Below, one piece after another: positions 1 to 6,565 of a stretch of DNA of 6,975 nucleotides. The notes beneath the pieces were generated by a model that made no database searches, was not told the origin of the DNA, and worked only from the letters and a program-made list of their open reading frames with translations. Source of the DNA: CAYRDK01 sp043819345. Lineage in GTDB: Bacteria > Omnitrophota > Gorgyraeia > Velamenicoccales > Velamenicoccaceae. Position numbers and translations under genes: made by a program. The stretch lies in assembly GCA_043819345.1 (NCBI GenBank), contig JBDREX010000058.1, positions 1 through 6,975 on the forward strand, read 5' to 3'. How positions within the stretch are numbered: the first letter of the stretch is position 1; every line of letters begins with the position of its first letter.

Positions 1-123
1 GGCAGGAGTAAAGTAACGCATAACGAATTTATTAAAGATATTAATCAGGCAACTGATGAATTTATTGGATATTTAAACGAAACAAAATTTAATTATTCCT
101 TTTTAGGTTTTAGTGCGGGTTAA
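1..123 (+). CDS. C-terminal fragment of an unidentified protein (5' end outside window)
   Basis: An open frame runs from the first base to a TAA at 121-123 and gives the last 40 residues of a protein, ending in FLGFSAG. The fragment is mostly polar and AT-rich, with no motif I recognise. It lies 40 bp upstream of the helicase gene on the same strand, so the two may be co-transcribed. GIY-YIG/helicase proteins of this sort are often encoded next to a DNA methyltransferase, so a modification enzyme is a reasonable guess for the missing gene, but nothing in these 40 residues proves it. It could also be a spurious open frame, because the stretch is short. Confidence 0.5.
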   Translation, partial: GRSKVTHNEFIKDINQATDEFIGYLNETKFNYSFLGFSAG

Positions 124-163
124 GAGTGTGAGTTCCATATGGTCCGCCCAATGGAGTTAGAAA

Positions 164-2536
164 ATGAGTAAAGAGTTTTTTCCGCAACGGCCTGATTCTA
201 AGCCAACTATCTATGCTTATGAGGATACAAATCCTCAATATAAGGGCATGCTAAAGATCGGATATACCACTGTTGCTGTCCAAACGCGTGTAGCGCAACA
301 ATATCCTACAACTCGCCCCGGTAAACTTCCATATAAGATCATTCTCGAAGAATCTGCCATGCGAAATGATGGTACCGTATTTACTGATAGAGAGGTCCAC
401 TGTTTTTTGAGAAGCAAAAAAATTAAAAACCCTAAAGGCGAGTGGTATGAATGTTCAGTTAAAGAAGTTAAAGCGGCAGTTATCGCCATTAGGACTGGGC
501 AGATTGGCGAGGAAAATCGTTCTCTTGATTTCAAAATGCGGCCTGAACAGATAGCGGCAGTAGAAAAAGCCGCAGCCTACTTCAAGAGCTTTAGAAAGGA
601 AAGTCCGGAGAAACCACCCCACTTCCTATGGAATGCGAAAATGCGCTTTGGCAAAACCTTTGCTGCCTACCAGCTTGCGAAGAAGATGGGTTGGCGAAGG
701 GTGTTGGTATTGACCTTTAAGCCAGCGGTTCAGAGTGCATGGGAAGAGGATTTGAAAAGCCACATCGATTTCGATGATTGGCAATTTATTGCCCCCAAAG
801 GGAAGTCTTTTGGACAAATATCTAAGAAGCGTCCGTTCGTTTGTTTTGGTTCTTTTCAGGATTACTTGGGGAAAAATAGAAGCACAGGTGGCATCAAAAC
901 CAAAAATGAGTGGGTACATGCTATCGATTGGGATTGTGTCATTCTGGACGAGTACCATTATGGCGCGTGGCGCGAAAAGGCTAAAGATCTATTTGAAGCA
1001 GAGGACAAAAAAGAAATTGAGTTCGGAGAGGGTGTAGGCATTGAGGATTTCGATGAAGAGATTATGCCGATCACGACAAGTGCCTATCTTTATCTTTCCG
1101 GCACTCCCTTTAGGGCTATAGCATCAGGAGAGTTTATCGAAGAGCAGATATTCAACTGGACCTATTCTGATGAACAACGATCTAAACAGGCATGGAAGGG
1201 TAAGGATAATCCATACGCACCACTGCCCCGCATGGTTCTGTTGACTTACCAGTTGCCGGATTCTATCCGGGAAATCGCCATGCAAGGAGAGTTCAACGAG
1301 TTCGATTTGAATGTTTTCTTTTCGGCTGATGGGATCAAAGAGAAGGCAAAATTCAAATATCAGGATGAAGTGCAAAAGTGGTTAGACTTGATACGGGGAG
1401 CGTTTCTGGAGACCACCATTGATAATCTTAAATTGGGCGCTAAGAAACCACCTATGCCGTTTTCAGATGTTCGTCTATTGAATGTCTTGTCTCATACCTT
1501 ATGGTTTCTTCCTAGCGTAGCTTCTTGCCATGCTATGCGTAATCTTCTTGTGCAGAAACAGAACAAGTTTTACCATGATTATCGCGTCATAGTGGCTGCC
1601 GGAAGCAGTGCCGGAATTGGCGTAGATGCGTTGCCCCCTGTGCAAGAGGCGATGGATGATCCCCTTACAACAAAGACAATCACTCTTTCGTGCGGTAAGT
1701 TGACGACCGGGGTTACGGTTAGGCCCTGGACAGGTATTCTTATGCTTCGTAATTCATCAAGCCCTGAGACATATTTTCAAGCCGCATTTCGTGTGCAGAA
1801 CCCTTGGATTATCAAAAATCCTGATAGCATAACGCCAAATCAAGAACAGATTATTAAAGAAGAATGTTATGTTTTTGATTTTGCGCCTGACAGAGCCTTG
1901 AAGCAAATCGCCGAGTATAGCTGTCGTTTGAATGTTAATGAATCAAACCCCGAGAAAAAGGTTGAAGAGTTTATCAGATTTTTACCCGTGCTTGCATATG
2001 ACGGAAGTTCTATGAAACAAATTGATGCCGCTGGTATTCTTGATATGGCCATGAGTGGAACGACCGCAACCTTGCTTGCACGTCGCTGGGAAAGCGCATT
2101 GTTGGTAAATGTGGATAACAGTACTTTGCAGCGCCTGATGAACAACAAAGCTGCCATGGATGCACTCATGAGCATTGAAGGATTTCGTAATCTGAATCAG
2201 GATATAGAAACCATTATTAACAAGTCGGAAGCCGTGAAGAAAGTAAAGAAGGAAGCTAACGATAAAGAGTTGTCAAATAAAAAGAAGAAGGAGCTTTCCG
2301 AAGAAGAAAAGGAATACAAGAGTTTGCGCAAACAGATTCAGGAAAAACTTATTAAATTCGCCACCCGCGTGCCTGTTTTTATGTATTTGACTGATTATCG
2401 AGAGTGGTGTCTCAAGGATGTGATTACGCAGATTGAGCCGGGACTGTTCAAGAAAGTTACTGGCTTGACCGTGAAAGATTTTGAATTACTTATCAATCTC
2501 GGTGTTTTTAATAGCGCATCCACGAGAGGTTTTTGA
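164..2536 (+). CDS. GIY-YIG (T5orf172-like) nuclease fused to a superfamily 2 DEAD/DEAH-type helicase; C-terminus probably truncated
   Basis: A 790-aa predicted ATP-dependent DNA-cleaving or translocating protein. Residues about 14-110 resemble the T5orf172/Mug113 branch of GIY-YIG nucleases: Y17-A-Y and K31-I-G-Y stand for the GIY and YIG strands, with R42 and E77 as likely catalytic residues. The helicase core follows: Walker A variant AKMRFGKT (158-165), DEYH (262-265, motif II), SGTPF (312-316, motif III), TTGVTV (514-519, motif V) and a QAAFR motif VI-like stretch (539-543). A lysine/glutamate-rich, probably coiled region lies around 690-735. The start is supported by GGAG at 153-156, 7 bp before ATG. 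The last residues after GVFNSA (STRGF) come from read-through into radC sequence, so the native end is probably lost. By analogy with restriction helicases it is likely a defence effector acting on foreign DNA; substrate and partner are unknown. The core motifs are intact, so it may still work. Confidence 0.88.
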   Translation: MSKEFFPQRPDSKPTIYAYEDTNPQYKGMLKIGYTTVAVQTRVAQQYPTTRPGKLPYKIILEESAMRNDGTVFTDREVHCFLRSKKIKNPKGEWYECSVKEVKAAVIAIRTGQIGEENRSLDFKMRPEQIAAVEKAAAYFKSFRKESPEKPPHFLWNAKMRFGKTFAAYQLAKKMGWRRVLVLTFKPAVQSAWEEDLKSHIDFDDWQFIAPKGKSFGQISKKRPFVCFGSFQDYLGKNRSTGGIKTKNEWVHAIDWDCVILDEYHYGAWREKAKDLFEAEDKKEIEFGEGVGIEDFDEEIMPITTSAYLYLSGTPFRAIASGEFIEEQIFNWTYSDEQRSKQAWKGKDNPYAPLPRMVLLTYQLPDSIREIAMQGEFNEFDLNVFFSADGIKEKAKFKYQDEVQKWLDLIRGAFLETTIDNLKLGAKKPPMPFSDVRLLNVLSHTLWFLPSVASCHAMRNLLVQKQNKFYHDYRVIVAAGSSAGIGVDALPPVQEAMDDPLTTKTITLSCGKLTTGVTVRPWTGILMLRNSSSPETYFQAAFRVQNPWIIKNPDSITPNQEQIIKEECYVFDFAPDRALKQIAEYSCRLNVNESNPEKKVEEFIRFLPVLAYDGSSMKQIDAAGILDMAMSGTTATLLARRWESALLVNVDNSTLQRLMNNKAAMDALMSIEGFRNLNQDIETIINKSEAVKKVKKEANDKELSNKKKKELSEEEKEYKSLRKQIQEKLIKFATRVPVFMYLTDYREWCLKDVITQIEPGLFKKVTGLTVKDFELLINLGVFNSASTRGF

Positions 2537-2738
2537 ACCAGCAATTAGGCTTTTTGCTTCATCAGTCATATTAGCGCATAACCATCCTTCAAAAAATATG
2601 GAAGTTTCAGATGCGGATATTAAACTTACTGAAAAATTGATTCAATCAGGCGCAATTCTTGATGTCGAGGTGTTGGATCACATTATTGTCACTGATAACG
2701 GATATATTAGTTTTAAAGAAAAAGGAGTGCTTTTTTAG
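2515..2738 (+). pseudogene. radC: radC 3' remnant (RadC/JAB-MPN domain, C-terminal third only)
   Basis: In the frame ending at TAG 2736-2738 the translation reads HPREVFEPAI, then ILAHNHPS, then a serine and aspartate (SDAD), then VLDHIIV and a C-terminal FKEKGVLF. This is the RadC family C-terminus, including its H-x-H-P...S-x-x-D metal-binding JAMM motif. Only about 73 residues remain of a family that is usually near 220. The N-terminal helix-hairpin-helix part and the first half of the MPN fold, including its glutamate, are missing. The upstream sequence in this frame is helicase gene read out of frame, so there is no native start. RadC-like proteins often travel with restriction genes and mobile islands; their biochemical role is unsettled. 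This copy is almost certainly inactive, a deletion or recombination scar. Confidence 0.85.
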
Positions 2739-2741
2739 GAG
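2737..2741 (+). promoter_or_regulatory. Shine-Dalgarno site of hsdM, overlapping the radC remnant stop
   Basis: AGGAG lies 6 bp before the hsdM ATG at 2748, and its first two bases are the last two of the radC TAG stop. It is the best ribosome-binding site in the window and fixes the hsdM start. The overlap suggests that hsdM initiation once followed, or was coupled to, translation of radC. No convincing promoter with a consensus -35/-10 pair was found in 2537-2747, so hsdM may depend on upstream transcription. Confidence 0.75.
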
Positions 2742-2747
2742 AATTTT

Positions 2748-5276
2748 ATGGCACAACTTGAAAATATCGAAGCAATTGAAAAGCGGCTCTGGAGCGCGGC
2801 CGATACACTACGTGCTAATTCCCATTACGCCAGTAATGAATATTTTATGCCGGTTATGGGTTTGGTATTTTTGCGCCATGCCTACAGCCGGTATTTAGCG
2901 GTAAAAGATGGGATTGAAGCTTCTTTGCCTTCCAGAGGAGGCGTTAAAAGAGAATTAACCAAAGAAGACTTTAGTAAGAAATCCGCTATTTTCTTGCAGC
3001 CAAAGGCCCAATTTGATTATTTGGTTGGTTTGAAAGACAGCGATGATCGCGCAAAGGCTATAATCGATGCGATGGAAACAATCGAAATTGATTATGAAAC
3101 TTTGCGTGGTGTGCTGCCCAAACAGGAATATCGTGAGCTGGATAATGAGATACTTGGACAGCTCCTTCGAGCTTTAAATCCCGAAGAACTTAAAAGAGTT
3201 ACCGGCGATGTATTTGGCAGAATCTATGAATATTTCCTTACACAGTTTGCTGATCAAAAAGCTCATGATGGCGGCGAATTCTTTACGCCGATATCACTCG
3301 TGTCGTTAATAGCTAATGTGTTAGAGCCAAAACGGGGCACAGTTTTAGATCCAGCTTGCGGCAGCGGCGGCATGTTTGTTCAAAGCGCCCGTTTTGTTGA
3401 AAATCTGCATGAAAATCCGAACGATAAACTTAGCTTTTACGGTCTTGAGAAAAACGGGACAACAATAAATTTAGCAAAAATGAATCTTGCCGTGAATGGA
3501 TTAGTCGGCGATATCAAAAAGGCAATAACCTATTATGAAGACCCGCATAATCTATACAAAAAAGCTGATTTTGTTATGGCCAATCCTCCGTTTAATGTGG
3601 ATGAAATTGACGCGGAAAAAATCAAGAACGACCCCCGGCTGCCCTTTGGCTTACCCGGAGTCAACAAAAAAGGGAAAGTTTCAAACGGAAACTATGTCTG
3701 GATTAGCTATTTTTACAGCTATCTTAAAGAAAAAGGCCGTGCCGGTTTTGTTATGTCTTCGCAGGCCTCGAGCGCTGGGAAGAGCGAAACCAAGGTGCGC
3801 CAAAAGCTTATTGAGACAGATCATGTTGATATAATGATCGCCATTCGTTCTAACTTTTTTTATACCCGGACGGTGCCTTGTGAGTTATGGTTTATTGATC
3901 GGGCTAAGCCCGATCAACCCTCATCCCCTGCCCTTCTCCCAGGGGGAGAAGGGAGTAATTATCGTGGGGGATATGATTTTAGCGGTATTGTGCAGCGTGC
4001 AAGACAACTGCGCAAACAGCAAACGCAGGCAGAAGATTTGTTCTGGGAGGTAGTACGGAACCGGCAGTTTCTCGGACTCAAATTTCGCAGGCAGCATCAA
4101 GTAGGCGACTATATCCTTGATTTCTATTGCCATGAAGTACGTATCGCTGTAGAGCTGGATGGTCCCGTCCATGACAAACGTAAGACAAAAGACGCTAAGC
4201 GAGACGCTTATTTAAAATCGCAGGGTATCAAGGTTATTCGTATAACGAACCGTGACTTATTGAACAATCCCGAACAAACTCTTCAAAGTATCTTTGAACA
4301 ACTCCCCTCGCCCAATGGGAGAGGGGTTGGGGGTGAGGGTAGATTTTCCGGAGCATTAAATAGAAAAGGACACGTCCTGATGATAGATGCCAGAAATATC
4401 TATAGAAAGGTAACCCGAAAAATCTATGATTTTAGTCCAGAGCAGCTTCAGAATATCCTTTCAATTGTGTGGCTTTATCGCGGGGAAACAAAACGTTTTC
4501 ATGATTTAGTTGTAAACTATATTTCTAAATCACTTGAAGAAGCCGTAAAAGGCATTTCTTTTGCCATAGATTACGATGCAATTTTTAGCAAATTAAACAA
4601 AGAGGTTAAGCCGTTTCTGGCTACATTACCAAAAGAAGGTAAGCAGGCAGAGACTGCCAAGACACTCGTAGATTGTATAGAAGCTTACAAAACCAATTGT
4701 AAAATATTTTCTGACTTAACAGAGAAAAAGAGTGCCTGGTGGAAAAAACAAGATAAAGACAGCGTAAAATTAAACAATGCTTTTAAGGAATTGGATTTGT
4801 TTGCGGAAGAGAACAACAAATTGATTAAAGAAGCAGAGCTTATGTACCGGCTTATTAATCGTTTAATTGAGGAGTGTCTTAATACTCACAATGCTAAAGA
4901 AAGCGATGAATGGAAGACGCGGGAAGTGGTTAATCTTAAAAAACAGACCGAAGAAGCGCGCGATATCGCAGTAAACCAATTAAAGCTTGTTCGTTACTTT
5001 TATCATCAAGCTGATTGGCTAATCGAACGGTTTCCGGAAGAGAAACTGCGTGATGTGGAAGGGTTGGTTAAGCTGGTAGATAAAGAAGGTCTCAAGGAAA
5101 ATGACTGGAGCTTAACGCCGGGCAGGTATGTTGGCGTGGCGCCGGAAGAAGAGGATCCGGATTTTGATTTTGGTGAAGCTATGCGGGCAATTCATGAAGA
5201 GCTTGAGGGGCTAAATGTTCAAGCTGGCGGTTTGGCAAAAAAGATTAGCGAGAATTTTAAGAAGTTGGGGATATGA
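2748..5276 (+). CDS. hsdM: Type I restriction-modification DNA methyltransferase subunit HsdM with an inserted DUF559 nuclease domain
   Basis: This 842-aa protein is the N6-adenine methyltransferase subunit of a type I system; with HsdS it makes M2S and methylates the recognition site using S-adenosylmethionine. Order: helical HsdM N-terminal domain (about 1-150), EFFTP (177-181) at the start of the catalytic domain, SAM-binding motif I DPACGSGG (201-208), catalytic motif IV NPPF (279-282), strand CELWFIDRAKP (ending near 388), a foreign insert (about 390-530), strand VLMIDARNIYR from 543, then a long helical, partly coiled C-terminal region to 842 that should contact HsdS. Without the insert it would be roughly 690-700 aa, which suits this long HsdM subfamily. 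The insert sits in the loop between two adjacent strands near the end of the methylase domain, so the fold could survive. All methylase motifs are intact. The stop overlaps the hsdS start by ATGA, indicating translational coupling. Confidence 0.95.
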   Translation: MAQLENIEAIEKRLWSAADTLRANSHYASNEYFMPVMGLVFLRHAYSRYLAVKDGIEASLPSRGGVKRELTKEDFSKKSAIFLQPKAQFDYLVGLKDSDDRAKAIIDAMETIEIDYETLRGVLPKQEYRELDNEILGQLLRALNPEELKRVTGDVFGRIYEYFLTQFADQKAHDGGEFFTPISLVSLIANVLEPKRGTVLDPACGSGGMFVQSARFVENLHENPNDKLSFYGLEKNGTTINLAKMNLAVNGLVGDIKKAITYYEDPHNLYKKADFVMANPPFNVDEIDAEKIKNDPRLPFGLPGVNKKGKVSNGNYVWISYFYSYLKEKGRAGFVMSSQASSAGKSETKVRQKLIETDHVDIMIAIRSNFFYTRTVPCELWFIDRAKPDQPSSPALLPGGEGSNYRGGYDFSGIVQRARQLRKQQTQAEDLFWEVVRNRQFLGLKFRRQHQVGDYILDFYCHEVRIAVELDGPVHDKRKTKDAKRDAYLKSQGIKVIRITNRDLLNNPEQTLQSIFEQLPSPNGRGVGGEGRFSGALNRKGHVLMIDARNIYRKVTRKIYDFSPEQLQNILSIVWLYRGETKRFHDLVVNYISKSLEEAVKGISFAIDYDAIFSKLNKEVKPFLATLPKEGKQAETAKTLVDCIEAYKTNCKIFSDLTEKKSAWWKKQDKDSVKLNNAFKELDLFAEENNKLIKEAELMYRLINRLIEECLNTHNAKESDEWKTREVVNLKKQTEEARDIAVNQLKLVRYFYHQADWLIERFPEEKLRDVEGLVKLVDKEGLKENDWSLTPGRYVGVAPEEEDPDFDFGEAMRAIHEELEGLNVQAGGLAKKISENFKKLGI
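3897..3915 (+). repeat. Perfect inverted repeat in hsdM abutting the left end of the DUF559 element
   Basis: Arms GATCGGGCT (3897-3905) and AGCCCGATC (3907-3915) are exact reverse complements separated by one base. They encode the HsdM residues DRAKPD and end one base before the repeat copy that begins the DUF559 element. It could be the hairpin target that the element recognised, or the outermost part of the element, or chance. The residues themselves are what I expect of normal HsdM at this position, which favours a host target. Confidence 0.6.
3916..3956 (-). repeat. Left flanking hairpin repeat (inverted copy)
   Basis: Contains a perfect 10-bp stem, CCCTTCTCCC (3931-3940) with GGGAGAAGGG (3944-3953), loop AGG, preceded by AACCCTCATCCCC as the outer part. 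Read on the minus strand it aligns along its whole length with the copies at 4301-4340 and 6566-6603: ACTCCC, hairpin, then GGGG-TGAGGGT. It lies inside the hsdM coding frame. Confidence 0.85.
4301..4340 (+). repeat. Right flanking hairpin repeat (direct copy)
   Basis: Arms CCCCTCGCCC (4304-4313) and GGGAGAGGGG (4317-4326) pair with one mismatch around loop AAT, followed by GGGGGTGAGGG to 4339. It is the same repeat as the left copy in opposite orientation, so the outer arms face outward like terminal inverted repeats. It is translated as part of HsdM. Confidence 0.85.
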
Positions 5277-6520
5277 AAAAGACTGTTAAACTAAAACCAT
5301 ATTGCGCAAAGATTGGTAGCGGAATTACTCCACGTGGCGGGGAGACTGTTTATATCGATTCTGGTGTTGCTTTAATCCGAAGCCAAAATGTTTATAACGG
5401 TTCTTTTATGCAACAAGGACTTGCATTTGTTGACAATGATATTGCGCAAAAAATGAGGGGTGTTACATTAGAAAAAAATGATATTCTTTTAAATATTACA
5501 GGTGATTCCGTGGCAAGATGTTGCATGGTGCCGGAAGATTTCTTGCCCGCAAGAGTTAACCAGCACGTTTCAATAGTAAGAACAAATAAGGAAAAACTTG
5601 ATTCTCAATTTTTGATGTATTATCTGATTTCTCCTATAATGCAGTCGAGAATGTTGTCGCTCGCTGGCTCAGGCGGTACAAGAAAAGCTTTAACAAAAGA
5701 GATGATAGAGGATTTTGAAATTCCTCTTATTGACTTGCCGAGACAGCAAAACGTATCTTCAATCCTTTTTACCTATGACAATCTCATTGATACCAACCGC
5801 CGCCGCATCCAGCTTTTGGAAGAAGCAGCGCGATTGCTTTTCCGTGAATGGTTTGTGTATTTTCGCTTTCCCCTTCGACTGCGCTCAGGGCAGGCGGGGT
5901 ATGAGGTAGAGACGCAAAATCTTGCGTCTGTACGAATAGTTGACGGTATGCCAGTTGGCTGGGGAAGAGAAAAATTAAACAAATATGTTAGTTTTAAACG
6001 AGGAGTTGAGCCAGGAAGCGATAATTATTTAGAAACCCAAGAAATAGACACTTACCCTTTCTATCGGGTAAGTGATTTAGTTACTAGAAAACCGGAAATA
6101 TTTGTAGATGAATTACACACCAAAGGGGCTTTATTAGAGAAAAAGGATATTGTCGTTTCCTTAGATGGTTCTGTTGGAATTGTTAGTATGGGGCTTGATG
6201 GATGTTATTCAACGGGCATTAGAAAACTTGTCACAAAAGGGAAACGCATAAATAGATCATTTCTGTATTATTTAATGAAATCCCACTATATCCAGGGCAT
6301 TATTAATGCATATGCGAAGGGTACCACTATTCAACATGCAGGAGAATCTATAAAACATATGAATCCGATTTTACCACCGCAGAGTTTGATGGATAAGTTT
6401 GGTGAAGTCGTTGATCCTATACTTAACGGAATACTTACGTTACTAGACCAAAACCAAAAACTCGCTCAAGCCCGCGATTTGTTATTGCCGCGGCTGATGA
6501 GTGGTGCGATAGTACCTTAA
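5273..6520 (+). CDS. hsdS: Type I restriction-modification specificity subunit HsdS
   Basis: This 415-aa protein is the DNA-recognition subunit that holds two HsdM and, in the full enzyme, two HsdR. Two Methylase_S halves are seen: target-recognition domain 1 at about 6-165 (GSGITPRGG at 15-23; RSQNV), a central conserved helix around DTNRRRIQLLEEAARLL (N175-RRR178) to REWF (191-194), then domain 2 from W230 (FKRGVEPG; FYRVSDL) to about 385, and a second conserved helix with LDQNQKLAQARDLLLPRLMSG at the C-terminus. Length is normal for the family. The ATG overlaps the hsdM stop (ATGA) with only a weak G-rich ribosome-binding site before it, so translational coupling is likely. The linker after FRFP (residues 197-200) carries two palindromic inserts (about 201-208 and 212-220) that relatives appear to lack: they would join FP to GYE to VRIVDG directly. 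The sequence recognised cannot be read from the protein. Confidence 0.95.
   Translation: MKKTVKLKPYCAKIGSGITPRGGETVYIDSGVALIRSQNVYNGSFMQQGLAFVDNDIAQKMRGVTLEKNDILLNITGDSVARCCMVPEDFLPARVNQHVSIVRTNKEKLDSQFLMYYLISPIMQSRMLSLAGSGGTRKALTKEMIEDFEIPLIDLPRQQNVSSILFTYDNLIDTNRRRIQLLEEAARLLFREWFVYFRFPLRLRSGQAGYEVETQNLASVRIVDGMPVGWGREKLNKYVSFKRGVEPGSDNYLETQEIDTYPFYRVSDLVTRKPEIFVDELHTKGALLEKKDIVVSLDGSVGIVSMGLDGCYSTGIRKLVTKGKRINRSFLYYLMKSHYIQGIINAYAKGTTIQHAGESIKHMNPILPPQSLMDKFGEVVDPILNGILTLLDQNQKLAQARDLLLPRLMSGAIVP
5870..5899 (+). repeat. First short palindromic insert in hsdS (CCCTTCGACTGCGCTCAGGG type)
   Basis: CCCCTTCGACTG-CGCTCAGGG-CAGGCGGGG is an imperfect palindrome with CCCC/GGGG ends and CCCT/AGGG inner ends. 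It belongs to a class of short repeats common in environmental bacterial genomes, recognisable by their translations: LRSGQA in this frame, FDCAQGR in the +2 frame here, and CPERSRR on the other strand. It adds about eight residues (24 bp) to HsdS between FP and GYE. The class assignment is from memory, not a search. Confidence 0.75.
5906..5933 (+). repeat. Second palindromic insert in hsdS (GAGACGCAA/TTGCGTCT type)
   Basis: Arms GTAGAGACGCAA (5906-5917) and TTGCGTCTGTAC (5922-5933) pair over 12 positions with one mismatch, loop AATC. It is read as VETQNLASVR within HsdS. GTA codons occur at both ends (5906-5908 and 5930-5932), 24 bp apart, so the net gain would be eight codons. GAGACGCAA palindromes of this kind are also a familiar dispersed repeat in environmental bacteria. 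It is unrelated in sequence to the insert 6 bp upstream. Confidence 0.8.
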
Positions 6521-6565
6521 GTATCAGGAACTGCTATAAAAAACAAGGAAATCATTGTCAAGTTC

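Larger units (their letters stand above)
3916..4340 (+). mobile_element. Palindrome-flanked DUF559 nuclease element inserted in frame in hsdM
   Basis: About 425 bp bounded by two inverted copies of one hairpin repeat (3916-3956 and 4301-4340). Between them is a full DUF559 domain, of the Vsr-like/PD-(D/E)XK nuclease fold, at HsdM residues about 414-519. Visible hallmarks: LRKQQTQAE (E429), KFRRQHQ (445-451), D458 in LDFYC, E469-L-D471-G and H475. The nuclease frame, both hairpins and the flanking hsdM frame are all the same open frame. The left copy is read as SSPALLPGGEGS and the right copy as LPSPNGRGVGGEGR. DUF559 proteins commonly occur as short stand-alone ORFs; a GTG at 3990 could act as an internal start, but no clear ribosome-binding site precedes it. 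No transposase is present and no clear target-site duplication was found. That this is a mobile unit is inference from the structure and from the solitary third copy downstream. Confidence 0.7.

Noticed and set aside
134..155. TCCAT...ATGGA inverted repeat and CCATATGG palindrome upstream of the helicase as an operator
   Set aside because: The arms are only 5 and 4 bp and no regulator gene is present, so it is not distinguishable from chance.
2686..2708. A promoter for hsdM (TTGTCA and TATATT)
   Set aside because: The two boxes are only 11 bp apart, too short for a sigma-70 promoter, and no good -35 lies at the right distance.
2481..2738. A stand-alone 85-aa gene starting at ATG 2481
   Set aside because: The first ten or so residues are helicase gene read out of frame, with no ribosome-binding site. 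The RadC similarity begins only near 2517, so it is a gene remnant rather than a small gene.
3921..4172. An antisense ORF of 83 aa across the DUF559 element
   Set aside because: It lies opposite a well-supported nuclease domain with conserved motifs and has no recognisable protein features; it is a shadow frame.
3916..4340. The insert in hsdM as an intein
   Set aside because: There is no Cys/Ser splice residue at the left border (DQPSSP), no terminal His-Asn followed by Cys/Ser/Thr on the right, and no Hint-domain motifs. The only domain is DUF559.
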